Origin: a virus
Direction: 5' to 3' (one strand)
Virus record (IMG/VR): IMGVR_UViG_3300028394_000010
Coordinates: 1-37,379 of that record
DNA: 37,379 nucleotides
Shown one piece after another: positions 16,972 through 26,001 of this stretch. The notes below the pieces were generated by a model that was given only the letters and a program-made list of their open reading frames with translations, made no database searches and was not told the origin of the DNA. Positions within the stretch are counted from its first letter, which is position 1. The number at the start of each line of letters is the position of its first letter. Made by a program: the position numbers and the translations under genes.

Positions 16972-18509
16972 TGAAAAGTCCCATTTTGGGATCGGCGTAT
17001 GTTGCTCGGTCGGTCAACGCCGCCGACAACAGAATGGTGAACTTGTTCCCGGAAATTGTGCCGGAAGCAGGTAAGGAACCGGCGTTCCTAAACAGAGCGC
17101 CAGGACTCAAACTGTTGGCAACAATCGGTGGCGGGCCGATCCGTGGCGTATGGGCGTTCTCGTCTCAAGACGGCACCGGCTTTGTAGTGTCTGGCACCGA
17201 GTTGTACAAGATTAACAACTCCTACACTGCGACACTTTTGGGGACCGTAGCTGGCACAGGCCCCGTCAGCATGGCTGACAACGGTACGCAATTGTTCATT
17301 GCGGCTAACGGCCCTAGTTACATCTACAACAACACGACTGGCGCGTTTGGAGCAATCACCGATCCTGACTTCCCCGGCGCTGTAACCGTCTGCTATCTGG
17401 ACGGCTACTTTGTGTTCAACGAACCCAACAGCCAGAAATTGTGGGTGACTGCGCTGCTAGACGGTACGTCTATTGACCCGCTGGAATTTGCCAGCACCGA
17501 AGGCTCGCCCGATGGTTTGATTGCGGTAGCTGCAAACTTCCGCGAAGTGTGGGCGTTTGGCACCAACTCCATTGAAGTCTGGTATGACTCCGGCGCAACG
17601 GATTTTCCGTTGCAACGCATTCAAGGCGCGTTTAATGAGTTAGGTTGCGCTGCACCATATTCTGTTGCCAAGATGGACAACGGGATGTTTTGGCTTGGGC
17701 GTGATCGGCGCGGTCAGGGCATGGTCTACCGTGCCAACGGCTACACCGGCCAGCGCATCTCTACCCATGCAATTGAATGGCAGATCCAGCAATACAGTGA
17801 CATTTCTGACGCGATTGCTTACACGTACCAGCAGGGCGGTCATTCTTTCTATGTGCTGATTTTCCCAACTGGCAACGCTACTTGGGTGTACGACGCGGCT
17901 ACGGAAGCGTGGCACGAACGGGCCGGTTGGGTAAACGGTGAGTTTACTCGTCACCGCAGCAACTGCCAGATGTCGTTTAACAATCAGATTGTTGTTGGCG
18001 ACTATGCCAACGGCAACATTTACGCTTTTGACTTAGATGTGTACGCTGACAACGGCAGCATCCAAAAGTGGTTGCGCTCATGGCGGGCGCTGCCAACTGG
18101 TCAGAATAACCTAAAACGCACCGCGCACCATAGCCTACAACTTGATTGTGAGTCTGGCGTTGGGCTAAACGGGTTTGTTGTAAACGAAGACATTTACCTA
18201 CAAACGGAAGATGGCGATTATTTAATTACTGAAGCTAGCGACTATTTGATCGCAGACCAGCAAGCAATTGCCACGCAAGGCGCTGACCCAAAAGTAATGT
18301 TGCGTTGGTCGGATGACGCGGGTCACACTTGGTCAAACGAGCACTGGTCGCCAATTGGCAAGATTGGCGCTTATTATCATCGGGTGTTCTGGCGGCGCTT
18401 AGGTATGACCCTAAAATTGCGCGATCGGGTATACGAGGTTTCGGGCACCGATCCAGTCAAGACGGTGATCATGGGTGCAGAATTGATTCTTAGCCCGACC
18501 AATGCCTAG
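16971..18509 (+). CDS. Packaged DNA stabilisation protein, P22 gp10-like
   Basis: This 512-aa beta-propeller-like protein contains SAYVARSVNAADNRMVNLFP, then NRAPGLKLLATIGGGPIRGV and the WYDSGATDFPLQRIQGAFNE motif, which are hallmarks of the P22 gp10 / Phage_stabilise family. Gp10 forms the tail hub below gp4 and holds the packaged DNA in. An in-frame TTG one codon upstream exists, but ATG 16971, overlapping the previous stop (TGATG), is the natural start. It ends 8 bases inside the next gene. Confidence 0.9.
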   Translation: MKSPILGSAYVARSVNAADNRMVNLFPEIVPEAGKEPAFLNRAPGLKLLATIGGGPIRGVWAFSSQDGTGFVVSGTELYKINNSYTATLLGTVAGTGPVSMADNGTQLFIAANGPSYIYNNTTGAFGAITDPDFPGAVTVCYLDGYFVFNEPNSQKLWVTALLDGTSIDPLEFASTEGSPDGLIAVAANFREVWAFGTNSIEVWYDSGATDFPLQRIQGAFNELGCAAPYSVAKMDNGMFWLGRDRRGQGMVYRANGYTGQRISTHAIEWQIQQYSDISDAIAYTYQQGGHSFYVLIFPTGNATWVYDAATEAWHERAGWVNGEFTRHRSNCQMSFNNQIVVGDYANGNIYAFDLDVYADNGSIQKWLRSWRALPTGQNNLKRTAHHSLQLDCESGVGLNGFVVNEDIYLQTEDGDYLITEASDYLIADQQAIATQGADPKVMLRWSDDAGHTWSNEHWSPIGKIGAYYHRVFWRRLGMTLKLRDRVYEVSGTDPVKTVIMGAELILSPTNA

Positions 18510-18972
18510 CCCTAACGCAAACCCCACGCCAATCACTCCACCACGGGTGCCGCTGGTTGACCCGCGCACGGGGTACATTGACCGCGCTTGGTATCTGTTC
18601 TTTTTGTCGCTCAACAACGCAGCGATTGCGATTATTGATGACTCTGGGCTTACATTTAGCGCCGAGTCAACAATTGCTTCTGTTGATGCGGAACTGCAAA
18701 CGCTGGCGCAATTTGTGGAGACGCTACCGCCTGTTGTTGCTTTACCGGCCCCAGACGTATTGACGGATTGCTGCTCGGGCTTGGTGTCGCAGATTGCCGA
18801 GATGCAAAAGCAGATTGACTCGCTGGCGTTGCTGCCCGCACAAGTAACCGCTATGCTTTCGCAATTGGCTGATGTGAGCGCAATGAACCCGTCTAACGGT
18901 GACAAGCTGATCTACAACGGCACCACCGGAAAATGGGAGCAAGACTCTCGCAGCTACCTCATGCTTGAATAA
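18502..18972 (+). CDS. Virion protein in the tail-needle position (putative)
   Basis: 156 aa. A Pro-rich N-terminus includes RVPLVDPRTGYIDRAWYLFF, a motif common at the N-terminus of phage tail proteins. A helical heptad-like middle follows (GLVSQIAEMQKQIDSLALLP), then a small C-terminal domain (NPSNGDKLIYNGTTGKWEQD) seen on fibres. In P22 the gene after gp10 is the tail needle gp26. The coiled-coil core and location fit such a role, but there is no clear sequence match. Confidence 0.6.
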   Translation: MPSPNANPTPITPPRVPLVDPRTGYIDRAWYLFFLSLNNAAIAIIDDSGLTFSAESTIASVDAELQTLAQFVETLPPVVALPAPDVLTDCCSGLVSQIAEMQKQIDSLALLPAQVTAMLSQLADVSAMNPSNGDKLIYNGTTGKWEQDSRSYLMLE

Positions 18973-18983
18973 AGGATCTTTAC

Positions 18984-19319
18984 ATGGCTGTTTCAGTAAA
19001 AGTTTTAGTCCCCGCCAAGTACGCGGAGTCCTCGCAAACGACCCAGTACACCGCGACTGGTCTTACCGCAATCATTGACAAGTTTACGGCGACCAACATC
19101 AGCGGTTCTGCTGCTACAATTTCCGTCAACTTGGTTACACTGGCTGGTTCTGCTGGCAATACTAACCTGATCACCAAGACCAAGACGTTGGCCGCATCAG
19201 AGGTCTACACGTTCCCAGAGTTGGTTGGGCAAGTTCTAGGTGTCGGCGACTTTATCAGTACAATTGCTGGAACGGCCAGCGCAATCAACATCCGGGTTTC
19301 TGGGCGGGAGGTAACATAA
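18984..19319 (+). CDS. Small beta-rich virion protein (putative)
   Basis: This 111-aa product is almost all beta strands (SVKVLVPAKYAESSQTTQYT, ATNISGSAATISVNLVTL, VGDFISTIAGTASAINIRVS). This looks like an immunoglobulin-like small structural domain found beside phage tail genes. AAGGA eight bases before ATG; coupled to the next gene by TAATG. No defined function. It could be a tail or head decoration. Confidence 0.65.
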   Translation: MAVSVKVLVPAKYAESSQTTQYTATGLTAIIDKFTATNISGSAATISVNLVTLAGSAGNTNLITKTKTLAASEVYTFPELVGQVLGVGDFISTIAGTASAINIRVSGREVT

Positions 19320-20056
19320 TGAGTTGGCTTGACAAATTAGCTCCAGTTTTAGGTGGTGTTGGTGGGTTTTTAGTTGGTGGACCAACCGGAGCAATGTTAG
19401 GAGCTTCTTTGGGTTCTGGCATTAGTGGCGCGTCTGCCGCTAAAAACGCTGCCAATGTACAAGCGCAAGCAACTCAGGCCGCGCAAGATGCTCAAGAACG
19501 AATGTTTGAGCGTCAGGTTGAACTGCAAGAGCCGTTTCGTCAAGCCGGCGTTAATGCGCTTAACAAACTGATTCCGCTATCTGACTATACCAAGTTTGGT
19601 ATGGATCAGTACCAAGCCGACCCTGGCTACGGGTTCCGCTTGTCAGAAGGCATGAAAGCACTTGACCGCACGGCAGCAGCGCGTGGTGGTTTGTTGTCTG
19701 GCGCTACGCTTAAAGGGGCGCAGCGTTACGGTCAAGACCTTGCATCGCAAGAGTATCAAAACGCTTTTAACCGTTACCAGACCGAGCGAGCGGCGCAACT
19801 TAATCCATTGCAATCATTGGCGGGCGTAGGGCAGACCGCAGCAGGTACGTTAACTAACGCATACGGCGCTTTCGGTGCGCAGATGGGTCAGAATCTGCAA
19901 GACATTGGGTCTGCCCGCGCCTCTGGTTATCTTGGTGGTCAAAACGCTTTAAATCAAGCACTTGGTCAAGCTGGTCAAATGTATCAGTACGGGCAGCGTA
20001 CAAATGCGCTGGCTGATTTCTACGGCAGGACTCCAGCGCCAATTGAAAATAGGTAA
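19319..20056 (+). CDS. DNA ejection (transfer) protein, P22 gp7-position
   Basis: The 245-aa product has a hydrophobic Gly/Ala-rich N-terminus (GGVGGFLVGGPTGAMLGASL). A helical core follows, with GYGFRLSEGMKALDRTAAAR, GGLLSGATLKGAQRYGQDLA and SQEYQNAFNRYQTERAAQLN. This pattern is common in proteins annotated as DNA transfer/injection proteins of P22-like and related podoviruses. They are packed in the virion and leave with DNA to breach the envelope. It lies first in a row of three candidate ejection proteins, as gp7-gp20-gp16 in P22. Confidence 0.8.
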   Translation: MSWLDKLAPVLGGVGGFLVGGPTGAMLGASLGSGISGASAAKNAANVQAQATQAAQDAQERMFERQVELQEPFRQAGVNALNKLIPLSDYTKFGMDQYQADPGYGFRLSEGMKALDRTAAARGGLLSGATLKGAQRYGQDLASQEYQNAFNRYQTERAAQLNPLQSLAGVGQTAAGTLTNAYGAFGAQMGQNLQDIGSARASGYLGGQNALNQALGQAGQMYQYGQRTNALADFYGRTPAPIENR

Positions 20057-20061
20057 TTGAC

Positions 20062-21540
20062 ATGGCACTTCGACCTCTTGATCCGTCAATCGTCAACGCT
20101 TACCAAGCGCCCAAGTTCAATATGCCAGATCCTTTGCAGGATGCTGTTGCTATGGAACAACTTAGAAATTATAAAGCGGCGCGGCAAATCCGTGAGCAGG
20201 ATTTGGCAAATGAAAACGAGTCTAAAACATTTTTGACAAACATACAGAACACAATTACACAAGAGGGTGGGCCAGAACTGCGATTAGCAGTACCAAAAAT
20301 GCTTGCTCACCCAAACGCTAAAATTAGGCAAGCTGCTGGTGCAATTCAAGAGCATCTTGATCGTCTTGATCGAATAGCTGAGTACAAAAAACTTAACCCA
20401 GAAGAACCAATCCAACCTACAGAAGGCGCAATAACGTCACGCGTAGCGCCGTTAAGTGTTTCAATGCTTGAGACAGGGCCGGAAGGTGCTGCCCCACGCA
20501 CGTTTCCAAATGCGCCGCCGGGAATGGCGGGGGTTACTGTAGGAACTGCTGAACGCGGAAGCAATGTTAGCCCTGCTGCCGCAGCGTCTACTAATGCTTT
20601 AATTCCTGATGCGTTTAAGCAACAGATACAAAACGAGTTAGCCAGAGCAGAAAAATTTGCTAGATTCTATGAAATTCAAGCGTTACGAGACCCTAAAGAA
20701 TATAAAGACGCGGCAAAACAAGCCCGCGAACAAGTAAATGCTTTAAGGAAAATGCAATCAATTGAACCAAACAGATTGCTGATGTTGGGCGACGTTTCCA
20801 TGATGACGCCCCCCGCGCCAGAAGGAATGCCAGCAGATCAACGCTTGTTTAATGCGTACATGAGTATGACGCCTGATCAACAAGCGGCATTTGATAAATT
20901 TCGAATGGCTACCAAACCGACTACAACCATAAACGTCAGCGCCACAAACACGCCCCCCGGGAAAAGTTTAGCCGCGCCGATTGGACAACGCGCCGAAGCG
21001 TCTTTGGTAAAAGCTGAAGGCGCTACGGAAATTATGACTGCCGCGAATTCTGTGCGGGACGCGCTTAACACCGGCAACGTGATTGCTGGTCCGGGCGCGG
21101 GCATACGAACTAAGTTTGCTCAAGTTCTTGAAATGGCCGGCGTTGGCGATAAAGAAAAGTTGACCGCCACCCGTACCGCTATTCAAGGTATGGCTGACTT
21201 GACTTTGCAAAGCCGCGCTGAATTGAAAGGCCAAGGTCAGATCACAGACGCGGAAACCAAGTTGCTGGAGCGCGCGCGGTCTGGCGATATTGCCGATATG
21301 ACTATCGCAGAACTTCAAACCGTTGTTAATGTATCGCAGCGTTTGGCTGGCCGGTTGTGGTCTAACCATCAGACGTTGCTAGGTACAATGAAAACCGATC
21401 CCGCTGCCGCTGACGTATTTAAATACTACACCCCGACTGCGGCTATGCCGCAAGCTCTTGAGGAAGGTAAGTCTGTATCTGAGCAAGAGAAAAAAGATAG
21501 ATTATCTGGGCTAAAAACTATCTTTGGTACAAAACAATGA
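20062..21540 (+). CDS. Internal virion / ejection protein (gp20-position)
   Basis: This 492-aa mostly helical, Ala/Glu/Lys-rich protein has MALRPLDPSIVNAYQAPKFN at its start, typical of internal podovirus proteins, and a low-complexity Pro/Ala segment in the middle. No enzymatic motif is visible. It starts 5 bases after the previous stop and ends in an ATGA overlap with the next. Position in the P22-like ejection cluster is the main evidence; sequence similarity is weak. Confidence 0.7.
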   Translation: MALRPLDPSIVNAYQAPKFNMPDPLQDAVAMEQLRNYKAARQIREQDLANENESKTFLTNIQNTITQEGGPELRLAVPKMLAHPNAKIRQAAGAIQEHLDRLDRIAEYKKLNPEEPIQPTEGAITSRVAPLSVSMLETGPEGAAPRTFPNAPPGMAGVTVGTAERGSNVSPAAAASTNALIPDAFKQQIQNELARAEKFARFYEIQALRDPKEYKDAAKQAREQVNALRKMQSIEPNRLLMLGDVSMMTPPAPEGMPADQRLFNAYMSMTPDQQAAFDKFRMATKPTTTINVSATNTPPGKSLAAPIGQRAEASLVKAEGATEIMTAANSVRDALNTGNVIAGPGAGIRTKFAQVLEMAGVGDKEKLTATRTAIQGMADLTLQSRAELKGQGQITDAETKLLERARSGDIADMTIAELQTVVNVSQRLAGRLWSNHQTLLGTMKTDPAAADVFKYYTPTAAMPQALEEGKSVSEQEKKDRLSGLKTIFGTKQ

Positions 21541-23093
21541 GCGAACAATTTCGCGAGCAGATCAACACCGCGCGGCGGCGCGGGTACAGCGACGATGAGA
21601 TCGTTGACTTCCTAAAGCAAAGCGACAAGCGCGTAAGCGAAGCGTTGTCGTCTGGGTACAAGTCAAACGAGATCCTTGATTTCCTTGCGCCCAAACCTTC
21701 AATGGGTGAAGAAGCAGTACGGAAAGCGGGTATCGTAGGACGATCTGCAAGCGAGGCAATGATTGGCCCCGCAGCGGGCGCGCTGATGGGTGCGCCGTTT
21801 GGCCCAGTCGGTGCGGCGGTAGGTGGTTTAGTTGGTGGTTTGGCAATTCCCGCTGCCGATGTTTTAGTTCAAGGCTACAACCGTCTTGCCGACAGTAACC
21901 TAAGAACGCCATCTCAAGTTATTTCAAATTTCCTTCCCGGCCCCCGCCCAGAATCTTCTGGTGAACGTATGCTTGGCGCGGCCACTAACGCGCTTGCGGG
22001 TACTGTTGGATCGGTAGCAACTGGGCGCGGCGCTATGGCGATGCCAGGGATGTTTGGCGCGGCGGGTAAAGAAGCTGCTCGCGCGCCAGTTGGTCAGATT
22101 GTTACCGCGCCAGTTTCGGCGGCTACGGCGCAAGGCGTAACCGAAGCGACGGATAGCCCATTGGCGGGTCTACTCGCAGGAACTGCGGTTAGCGGAGCGG
22201 CGGGTCTGCGGCCTACAAAACGTGAAGCAGTTCCGTCAACTGAGCAATTGAAAGCGCAGTCTGACGCAGCGTATAAAGTGCTAGATAACTCTGGTTTTCA
22301 GTTCTTTAGGAAAGAATTTAACCAGCACATGGACACGCTGCCTAGCAAACTGCGGTCTGAAGTTGGGTACGCAGAAGGCTTGTCGCCTAAAATCGACGCG
22401 GTAATGGCCCAACTTAAATCTGACCGACCTAAAGATATTGTTGAGTTGCAAGCACTTAGAAAAGTAATTGGGGGTGCGGCTAAAAGTCCCGACCCTCAAG
22501 AGCGTTTAATCGCGAGTAGAGTATTGGATGAGTTTGATGATTATTTGTTAAACGCGCCCAACAAAGCGTTGATAGTGCGAGATCCTGCGGCGCTTGAGGC
22601 TTGGAAAACTGCCAAGTCTGACTACGCCAAGATGAAAAAAAGCGAGCTAATTACCGACATCATCGAACGCGCCGACGTTTCCCAAGGAAACAAAGAAGGA
22701 AACATGGCGTCGCAATTGTCGGCGCTGGCTAAAAACGAAAAGAAAATGCGGTTCTTTACGCCGGACGAACAGCAAGCTATTAAGGACGCCGCCAAAGGTG
22801 GGGTTACGCAAAACATCCTTCGCACGTTAGGGAAGTTCACGCCGCTAACGCCCGCGTCAACTATCTTTACTGTTGTAAGCCCGTTCGGCGCATATACCGC
22901 CGGTGCTGGTTATGCTGCGCGTGAGTTGGCAACCATACGGCGAGAGCAGGAAATTAACAGACTGGCTAGTCAAATGCGTCTGGGCGCGCGGCCAAAAGTT
23001 ATCGAAGGCGCTGGCGCAAATGTACCGGTATTTGCAGGGCGCGCTGCGTTAAACTCTCTTTATTCTGAAAACCAAAACCAACTGGCCCCATGA
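21537..23093 (+). CDS. Internal virion / ejection protein (gp16-position)
   Basis: 518 aa. The N-terminus has two copies of a short GYSDDEIVDFL / GYKSNEILDFL helical repeat (residues about 16-50). A Gly/Ala-rich hydrophobic stretch follows (GPAAGALMGAPFGPVGAAVG) that could insert in a membrane, and the rest is a long helical body. This mix is usual for phage proteins injected to form a channel across the envelope. It is coupled at both ends (ATGA). The identification is positional and compositional. Confidence 0.7.
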   Translation: MSEQFREQINTARRRGYSDDEIVDFLKQSDKRVSEALSSGYKSNEILDFLAPKPSMGEEAVRKAGIVGRSASEAMIGPAAGALMGAPFGPVGAAVGGLVGGLAIPAADVLVQGYNRLADSNLRTPSQVISNFLPGPRPESSGERMLGAATNALAGTVGSVATGRGAMAMPGMFGAAGKEAARAPVGQIVTAPVSAATAQGVTEATDSPLAGLLAGTAVSGAAGLRPTKREAVPSTEQLKAQSDAAYKVLDNSGFQFFRKEFNQHMDTLPSKLRSEVGYAEGLSPKIDAVMAQLKSDRPKDIVELQALRKVIGGAAKSPDPQERLIASRVLDEFDDYLLNAPNKALIVRDPAALEAWKTAKSDYAKMKKSELITDIIERADVSQGNKEGNMASQLSALAKNEKKMRFFTPDEQQAIKDAAKGGVTQNILRTLGKFTPLTPASTIFTVVSPFGAYTAGAGYAARELATIRREQEINRLASQMRLGARPKVIEGAGANVPVFAGRAALNSLYSENQNQLAP

Positions 23094-23281
23094 TGGTTAC
23101 ATTATCTGAAGTCGATCACAAGATTGACGCCCACGTTGACATCTGCGCGATTCGGTACGAAGGTATCGAGAAAGAGACGCGCGGTATCCACGCCCGGATC
23201 AAGCGTCTAGAGCAGATCTTGATCACGGGCGGCGGGGCCATCATTATGATGCTGCTGACGATGCTAATAAAAGTTCATTAA
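23090..23281 (+). CDS. Small membrane protein, holin-like (DUF7201-like)
   Basis: 63 aa. A cytosolic helix (ETRGIHARIKRLEQIL) is followed by one C-terminal membrane helix (ITGGGAIIMMLLTMLIKVH). The ATG overlaps the previous stop as ATGA; a second Met follows at once. Short phage proteins of this layout are often placed near lysis genes; the DUF name is from memory. It may be an accessory holin or membrane anchor. Confidence 0.65.
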   Translation: MMVTLSEVDHKIDAHVDICAIRYEGIEKETRGIHARIKRLEQILITGGGAIIMMLLTMLIKVH

Positions 23282-23330
23282 ACGGTAATCGTCAGTTCGT
23301 AAAATGAAGTTCCTTTTCTTGGAGCCTCAC

Positions 23331-23543
23331 ATGAAAGACGACATCCTTGCCGCTATCGACGCTTCTGAGCCAGTTGACGCCCTGAACGCTCTGTTCTCGG
23401 TCGCCTTTTTGGTTGCTAAAGCATCGAACATCAACGAGTTCACGCTGTCTTCGCTGTTCTCCTCAACCGCCGACGCTCTCTTCCAAGCTCACGTTGAAGA
23501 AGAAGAAGAAGTTGAAGAGTTTGACGAACAGACTGACGAGTAA
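23331..23543 (+). CDS. Small acidic protein
   Basis: 70 aa starting at ATG 23331, chosen because GGAG lies seven bases upstream. An in-frame ATG at 23304 would add nine residues but lacks a good site. Residues 1-52 are helical, ending with a run of Glu/Asp (VEEEEEVEEFDEQTDE). A strongly acidic tail could mimic DNA or bind a partner. No family is recognised. A strong hairpin follows directly. Confidence 0.65.
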   Translation: MKDDILAAIDASEPVDALNALFSVAFLVAKASNINEFTLSSLFSSTADALFQAHVEEEEEVEEFDEQTDE

Positions 23544-23551
23544 TGATTAGG

Positions 23552-23572
23552 CCCCCCGATGACCTCGGGGGG
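23552..23572 (+). terminator. Strong GC hairpin after ejection block
   Basis: CCCCCCGA/TCGGGGGG stem (8 bp) with a five-base loop (TGACC), 8 bases after the stop at 23543. No T run follows, so termination may be partial. Confidence 0.65.
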
Positions 23573-23632
23573 TCACCCAACCGCAACAAAACTGTGGTAT
23601 TTGGGGTGCTTCTCCTAAAAGGATGAAGAATA

Positions 23633-24583
23633 ATGTCACCAAAAATCACGGACGAAGAATTTTTGCGGTTATGGGAAGAGCACAAATCACCACTTAAAGT
23701 AGCAAGAATTGCTGGCATTTCTGAACGCCGCGCGCACACTCGGCGGCGCAATTTAGAAAGCAAATTAAACATCAAACTGGCAATTGGTAAACCAATCCAT
23801 ATCAAAAAAGCCAGACACGAAGCTGGCCTGACTGATGGCATCGCCATCATCTTTTCTGACGCACACTTCTGGCCCGGTATCCGGTCAACCGCTTTTAAGG
23901 GCCTGTTATGGGCAATAAACGAACTTAAACCGCACGTTGTAATCGCCAACGGCGATATTTTTGACGGAAGTTCGATCAGCAGACACCCTAGAATAAATTG
24001 GGGCGCGGTCCCAAACGTGAAGCAAGAACTTGATGCTTGCAAGGAAGCACTTAAAGAGATTGAAGACGCCTGCGAGAAGGCCCGCCATCACACACAACTG
24101 ATCTGGCCCTTAGGTAACCATGATTCGCGCTTTGAAACGCGCTTATCTGAGGCCATACCCCAATTTGAAGGGGTCGGCGGTACGGCGCTTAAGGATCATT
24201 TCCCCAAGTGGCATCCGTGCTGGTCCTGCTGGTTGTCAGATAGCGTAGTGGTCAAGCACCGCTACAAAGGCGGCGTTCACGCAACGCACAACAATACAGT
24301 CGCTGCCGGTACAACCATCATTACCGGACACCTTCACAGTCTAAAAGTCGCGGCGTTTTCGGATTACAATGGCGTCCGTTGGGGAGTAGACACCGGTACG
24401 CTGGCCGAAACGGATGGGCCACAGTTTATTGATTACCTTGAAGACGGCCCTGTTAACTGGCGCAGCGGGTTCGCGGTCATAACCATGAAAGACAGTAAAC
24501 CGCTCTGGCCTGAGTTGGTCAGCAAACACGCCGAAGGTATCATTGACTTCCGTGGTCAACTTATTGATGTAAGTAGGTACTAA
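23633..24583 (+). CDS. Calcineurin-like metallophosphoesterase with N-terminal HTH
   Basis: 316 aa. Residues 1-45 look like a helix-turn-helix (FLRLWEEHKSPLKVARIAGI then SERRAHTRR). From residue 68 there is a binuclear metal phosphoesterase fold: D76 and H78 in FSDAHFW, D108 in NGDIFD, N162/H163 in GNHD, H216 or H219, and H233/H235 in TGHLHS. Such phage enzymes are often proposed as DNA nucleases or phosphatases; substrate unknown. The HTH suggests DNA targeting. It separates the ejection genes from the lysis genes and ends in TAATG overlap. Confidence 0.85.
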   Translation: MSPKITDEEFLRLWEEHKSPLKVARIAGISERRAHTRRRNLESKLNIKLAIGKPIHIKKARHEAGLTDGIAIIFSDAHFWPGIRSTAFKGLLWAINELKPHVVIANGDIFDGSSISRHPRINWGAVPNVKQELDACKEALKEIEDACEKARHHTQLIWPLGNHDSRFETRLSEAIPQFEGVGGTALKDHFPKWHPCWSCWLSDSVVVKHRYKGGVHATHNNTVAAGTTIITGHLHSLKVAAFSDYNGVRWGVDTGTLAETDGPQFIDYLEDGPVNWRSGFAVITMKDSKPLWPELVSKHAEGIIDFRGQLIDVSRY

Positions 24584-24741
24584 TGGAAATTGTTGAACTT
24601 TTTCTTAAGGCTTGGCCAGTACTGCTCGGTCTTGTGACGCTCATCATTGTGCTGTCCAAACTTGACCTGCGTGTTGCGGTTCTTGAGGAAAAGGTCAAGT
24701 CTGCGTTTGAGATCATCAACAAGATGAAGGACAAGCAATGA
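24583..24741 (+). CDS. 52-aa single-pass membrane protein
   Basis: Start overlaps the previous stop (TAATG) and the stop overlaps the next start (ATGA). The product MEIVELFLKAWPVLLGLVTL continues IIVLSKLDLRVAVLEEKV: one N-terminal membrane helix and a short charged coiled coil. It lies at the head of the lysis group, so an accessory holin or spanin-like role is possible. No signal-peptidase or lipobox motif is seen. Confidence 0.7.
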   Translation: MEIVELFLKAWPVLLGLVTLIIVLSKLDLRVAVLEEKVKSAFEIINKMKDKQ

Positions 24742-25049
24742 GCGAAAAACTTGAAGCCAAAAGTCAGCTTATTGAAAAGACCGCGTTTGCGGTGCTTCCC
24801 ATTCTTTTTACCTGTGTGGTCTACCTGATGTCTGCGTTAGACAAACTTACGCATGAGGTCACTGTACTCAACGCCAAGATTAGTCTTGTTGTTACATCTG
24901 ACAACAAACAAGCCGTGAACTCCGGTGCGGAACTAGCGCGGGAAAAGTTGCGGCAAGAGCTTGAGAAAGAGATTCAGCGCAACCGCGACATGATCCATGA
25001 CAACCAGAAGCACATCAGTATCATCGAAGACAGAATGGCGAGGAAATAA
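24738..25049 (+). CDS. Membrane-anchored coiled-coil protein (DUF7365-like)
   Basis: 103 aa. The N-terminal cytosolic part is followed by a hydrophobic helix (FAVLPILFTCVVYLMSAL, residues about 17-34). A long coiled coil comes next (SGAELAREKLRQELEKEIQR). Topology resembles an inner-membrane spanin, but no outer-membrane lipoprotein partner is visible nearby. I recall this as DUF7365, a phage family found beside endolysins. Overlaps both neighbours. Confidence 0.7.
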   Translation: MSEKLEAKSQLIEKTAFAVLPILFTCVVYLMSALDKLTHEVTVLNAKISLVVTSDNKQAVNSGAELAREKLRQELEKEIQRNRDMIHDNQKHISIIEDRMARK

Positions 25050-25564
25050 TGGCTAACTTTGAGCAAGCCTTTGAACAGATGATCCGCGACGAAGGCGGCT
25101 ACGTTCTACACACTATTCCCGGTGATACCGGAGGGATGACTTATGCTGGAATTGCACGAAACAAAAACCCCCAGTGGGGCGGATGGAACCTCATCGACCA
25201 CAAAGAAATCAACAATCCGCTCCTTACTGGAATGGTACGTGGATTCTATAAAGCTGAGTTTTGGGATCGTTTACGAGGGGATGAGATTACGAACCAAACT
25301 GTTGCGGAATCGGTTTTCAACTTCGGCGTAAACACCGGAATGGGCGTCGCGGTCAAGCTCGCGCAGTTGATCGTGGGCGCTACACCAGACGGATCGGTTG
25401 GCGACAAGACCGTGGAAAAGTTCAACAGTGTTGAACCAGAAGCGTTTAGAAAATCTTACGCGCTGGCGAAGATTACGCGCTACGCTGACATCTGCAACAA
25501 GAATCGTACCCAGTCTAAATTCTTATTAGGTTGGATTAATCGCACTCTGGCGGGGCTTAAATAA
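25049..25564 (+). CDS. Endolysin, GH108 muramidase family
   Basis: This 171-aa product has the GH108 catalytic motif near the N-terminus (MIRDEGGYVL, with E15 as expected acid), then GDTGGMTYAGIARN and FYKAEFWDRLRGDEITNQTV. The C-terminal region after VFNFGVNTGMG resembles the peptidoglycan-binding part usually found with GH108. There is no signal peptide, so it needs the holin for access to the wall. Sandwiched between membrane proteins and the 3-TM holin, it completes a lysis cassette. Coupled by TAATG both sides. Confidence 0.92.
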   Translation: MANFEQAFEQMIRDEGGYVLHTIPGDTGGMTYAGIARNKNPQWGGWNLIDHKEINNPLLTGMVRGFYKAEFWDRLRGDEITNQTVAESVFNFGVNTGMGVAVKLAQLIVGATPDGSVGDKTVEKFNSVEPEAFRKSYALAKITRYADICNKNRTQSKFLLGWINRTLAGLK

Positions 25565-26001
25565 TGGACCTGATTGGTATTGGGAGCATCATTGAAGGCG
25601 TGGGCAAGGTCGCGGGCGACCTCATTACGACAGACAAAGAACGCCTTCAAATGGCGCTGGAAGACCGCAAGCTCGACCTTGAAGAGAAGCGTATCGACCA
25701 AGCTACAGACCTCGCGCAAGTGGACATCAACAAGATCGAAGCGGCGTCTACTAGCGTATTTGTCTCTGGCTGGCGTCCTGCTGTGGGCTGGGTTGGGGTT
25801 GCTGGCTTGGCTTACCAGTTCCTCGGCTACCCTCTGATGCAATGGATCTGGGCGTTTGGTCAGGGCGTGGACTTGATTCCGAAGGGTCTGGCCGCACCGC
25901 CAGACCTCCAGGTAGAACAGTTGATGACTTTACTCGCCGGTCTTTTGGGCTTCGGCGGAATGCGTAGCTTCGAGAAGTACAGAGGCGTCGCGGCGAAGTA
26001 G
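25564..26001 (+). CDS. Holin, 3-TM GTA-type family
   Basis: 145 aa. After an amphipathic coiled coil (residues 25-62), hydrophobic segments lie at about 68-98 (RPAVGWVGVAGLAYQFLGYP and on) and 119-135 (LMTLLAGLLGFGG), followed by the FEKYRG tail. This matches the holin-of-3TMs family described in gene transfer agents. It would form the membrane lesion for endolysin export. Its last 72 bases overlap, on the other strand, the end of the minus-strand operon at 25930. Confidence 0.85.
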   Translation: MDLIGIGSIIEGVGKVAGDLITTDKERLQMALEDRKLDLEEKRIDQATDLAQVDINKIEAASTSVFVSGWRPAVGWVGVAGLAYQFLGYPLMQWIWAFGQGVDLIPKGLAAPPDLQVEQLMTLLAGLLGFGGMRSFEKYRGVAAK

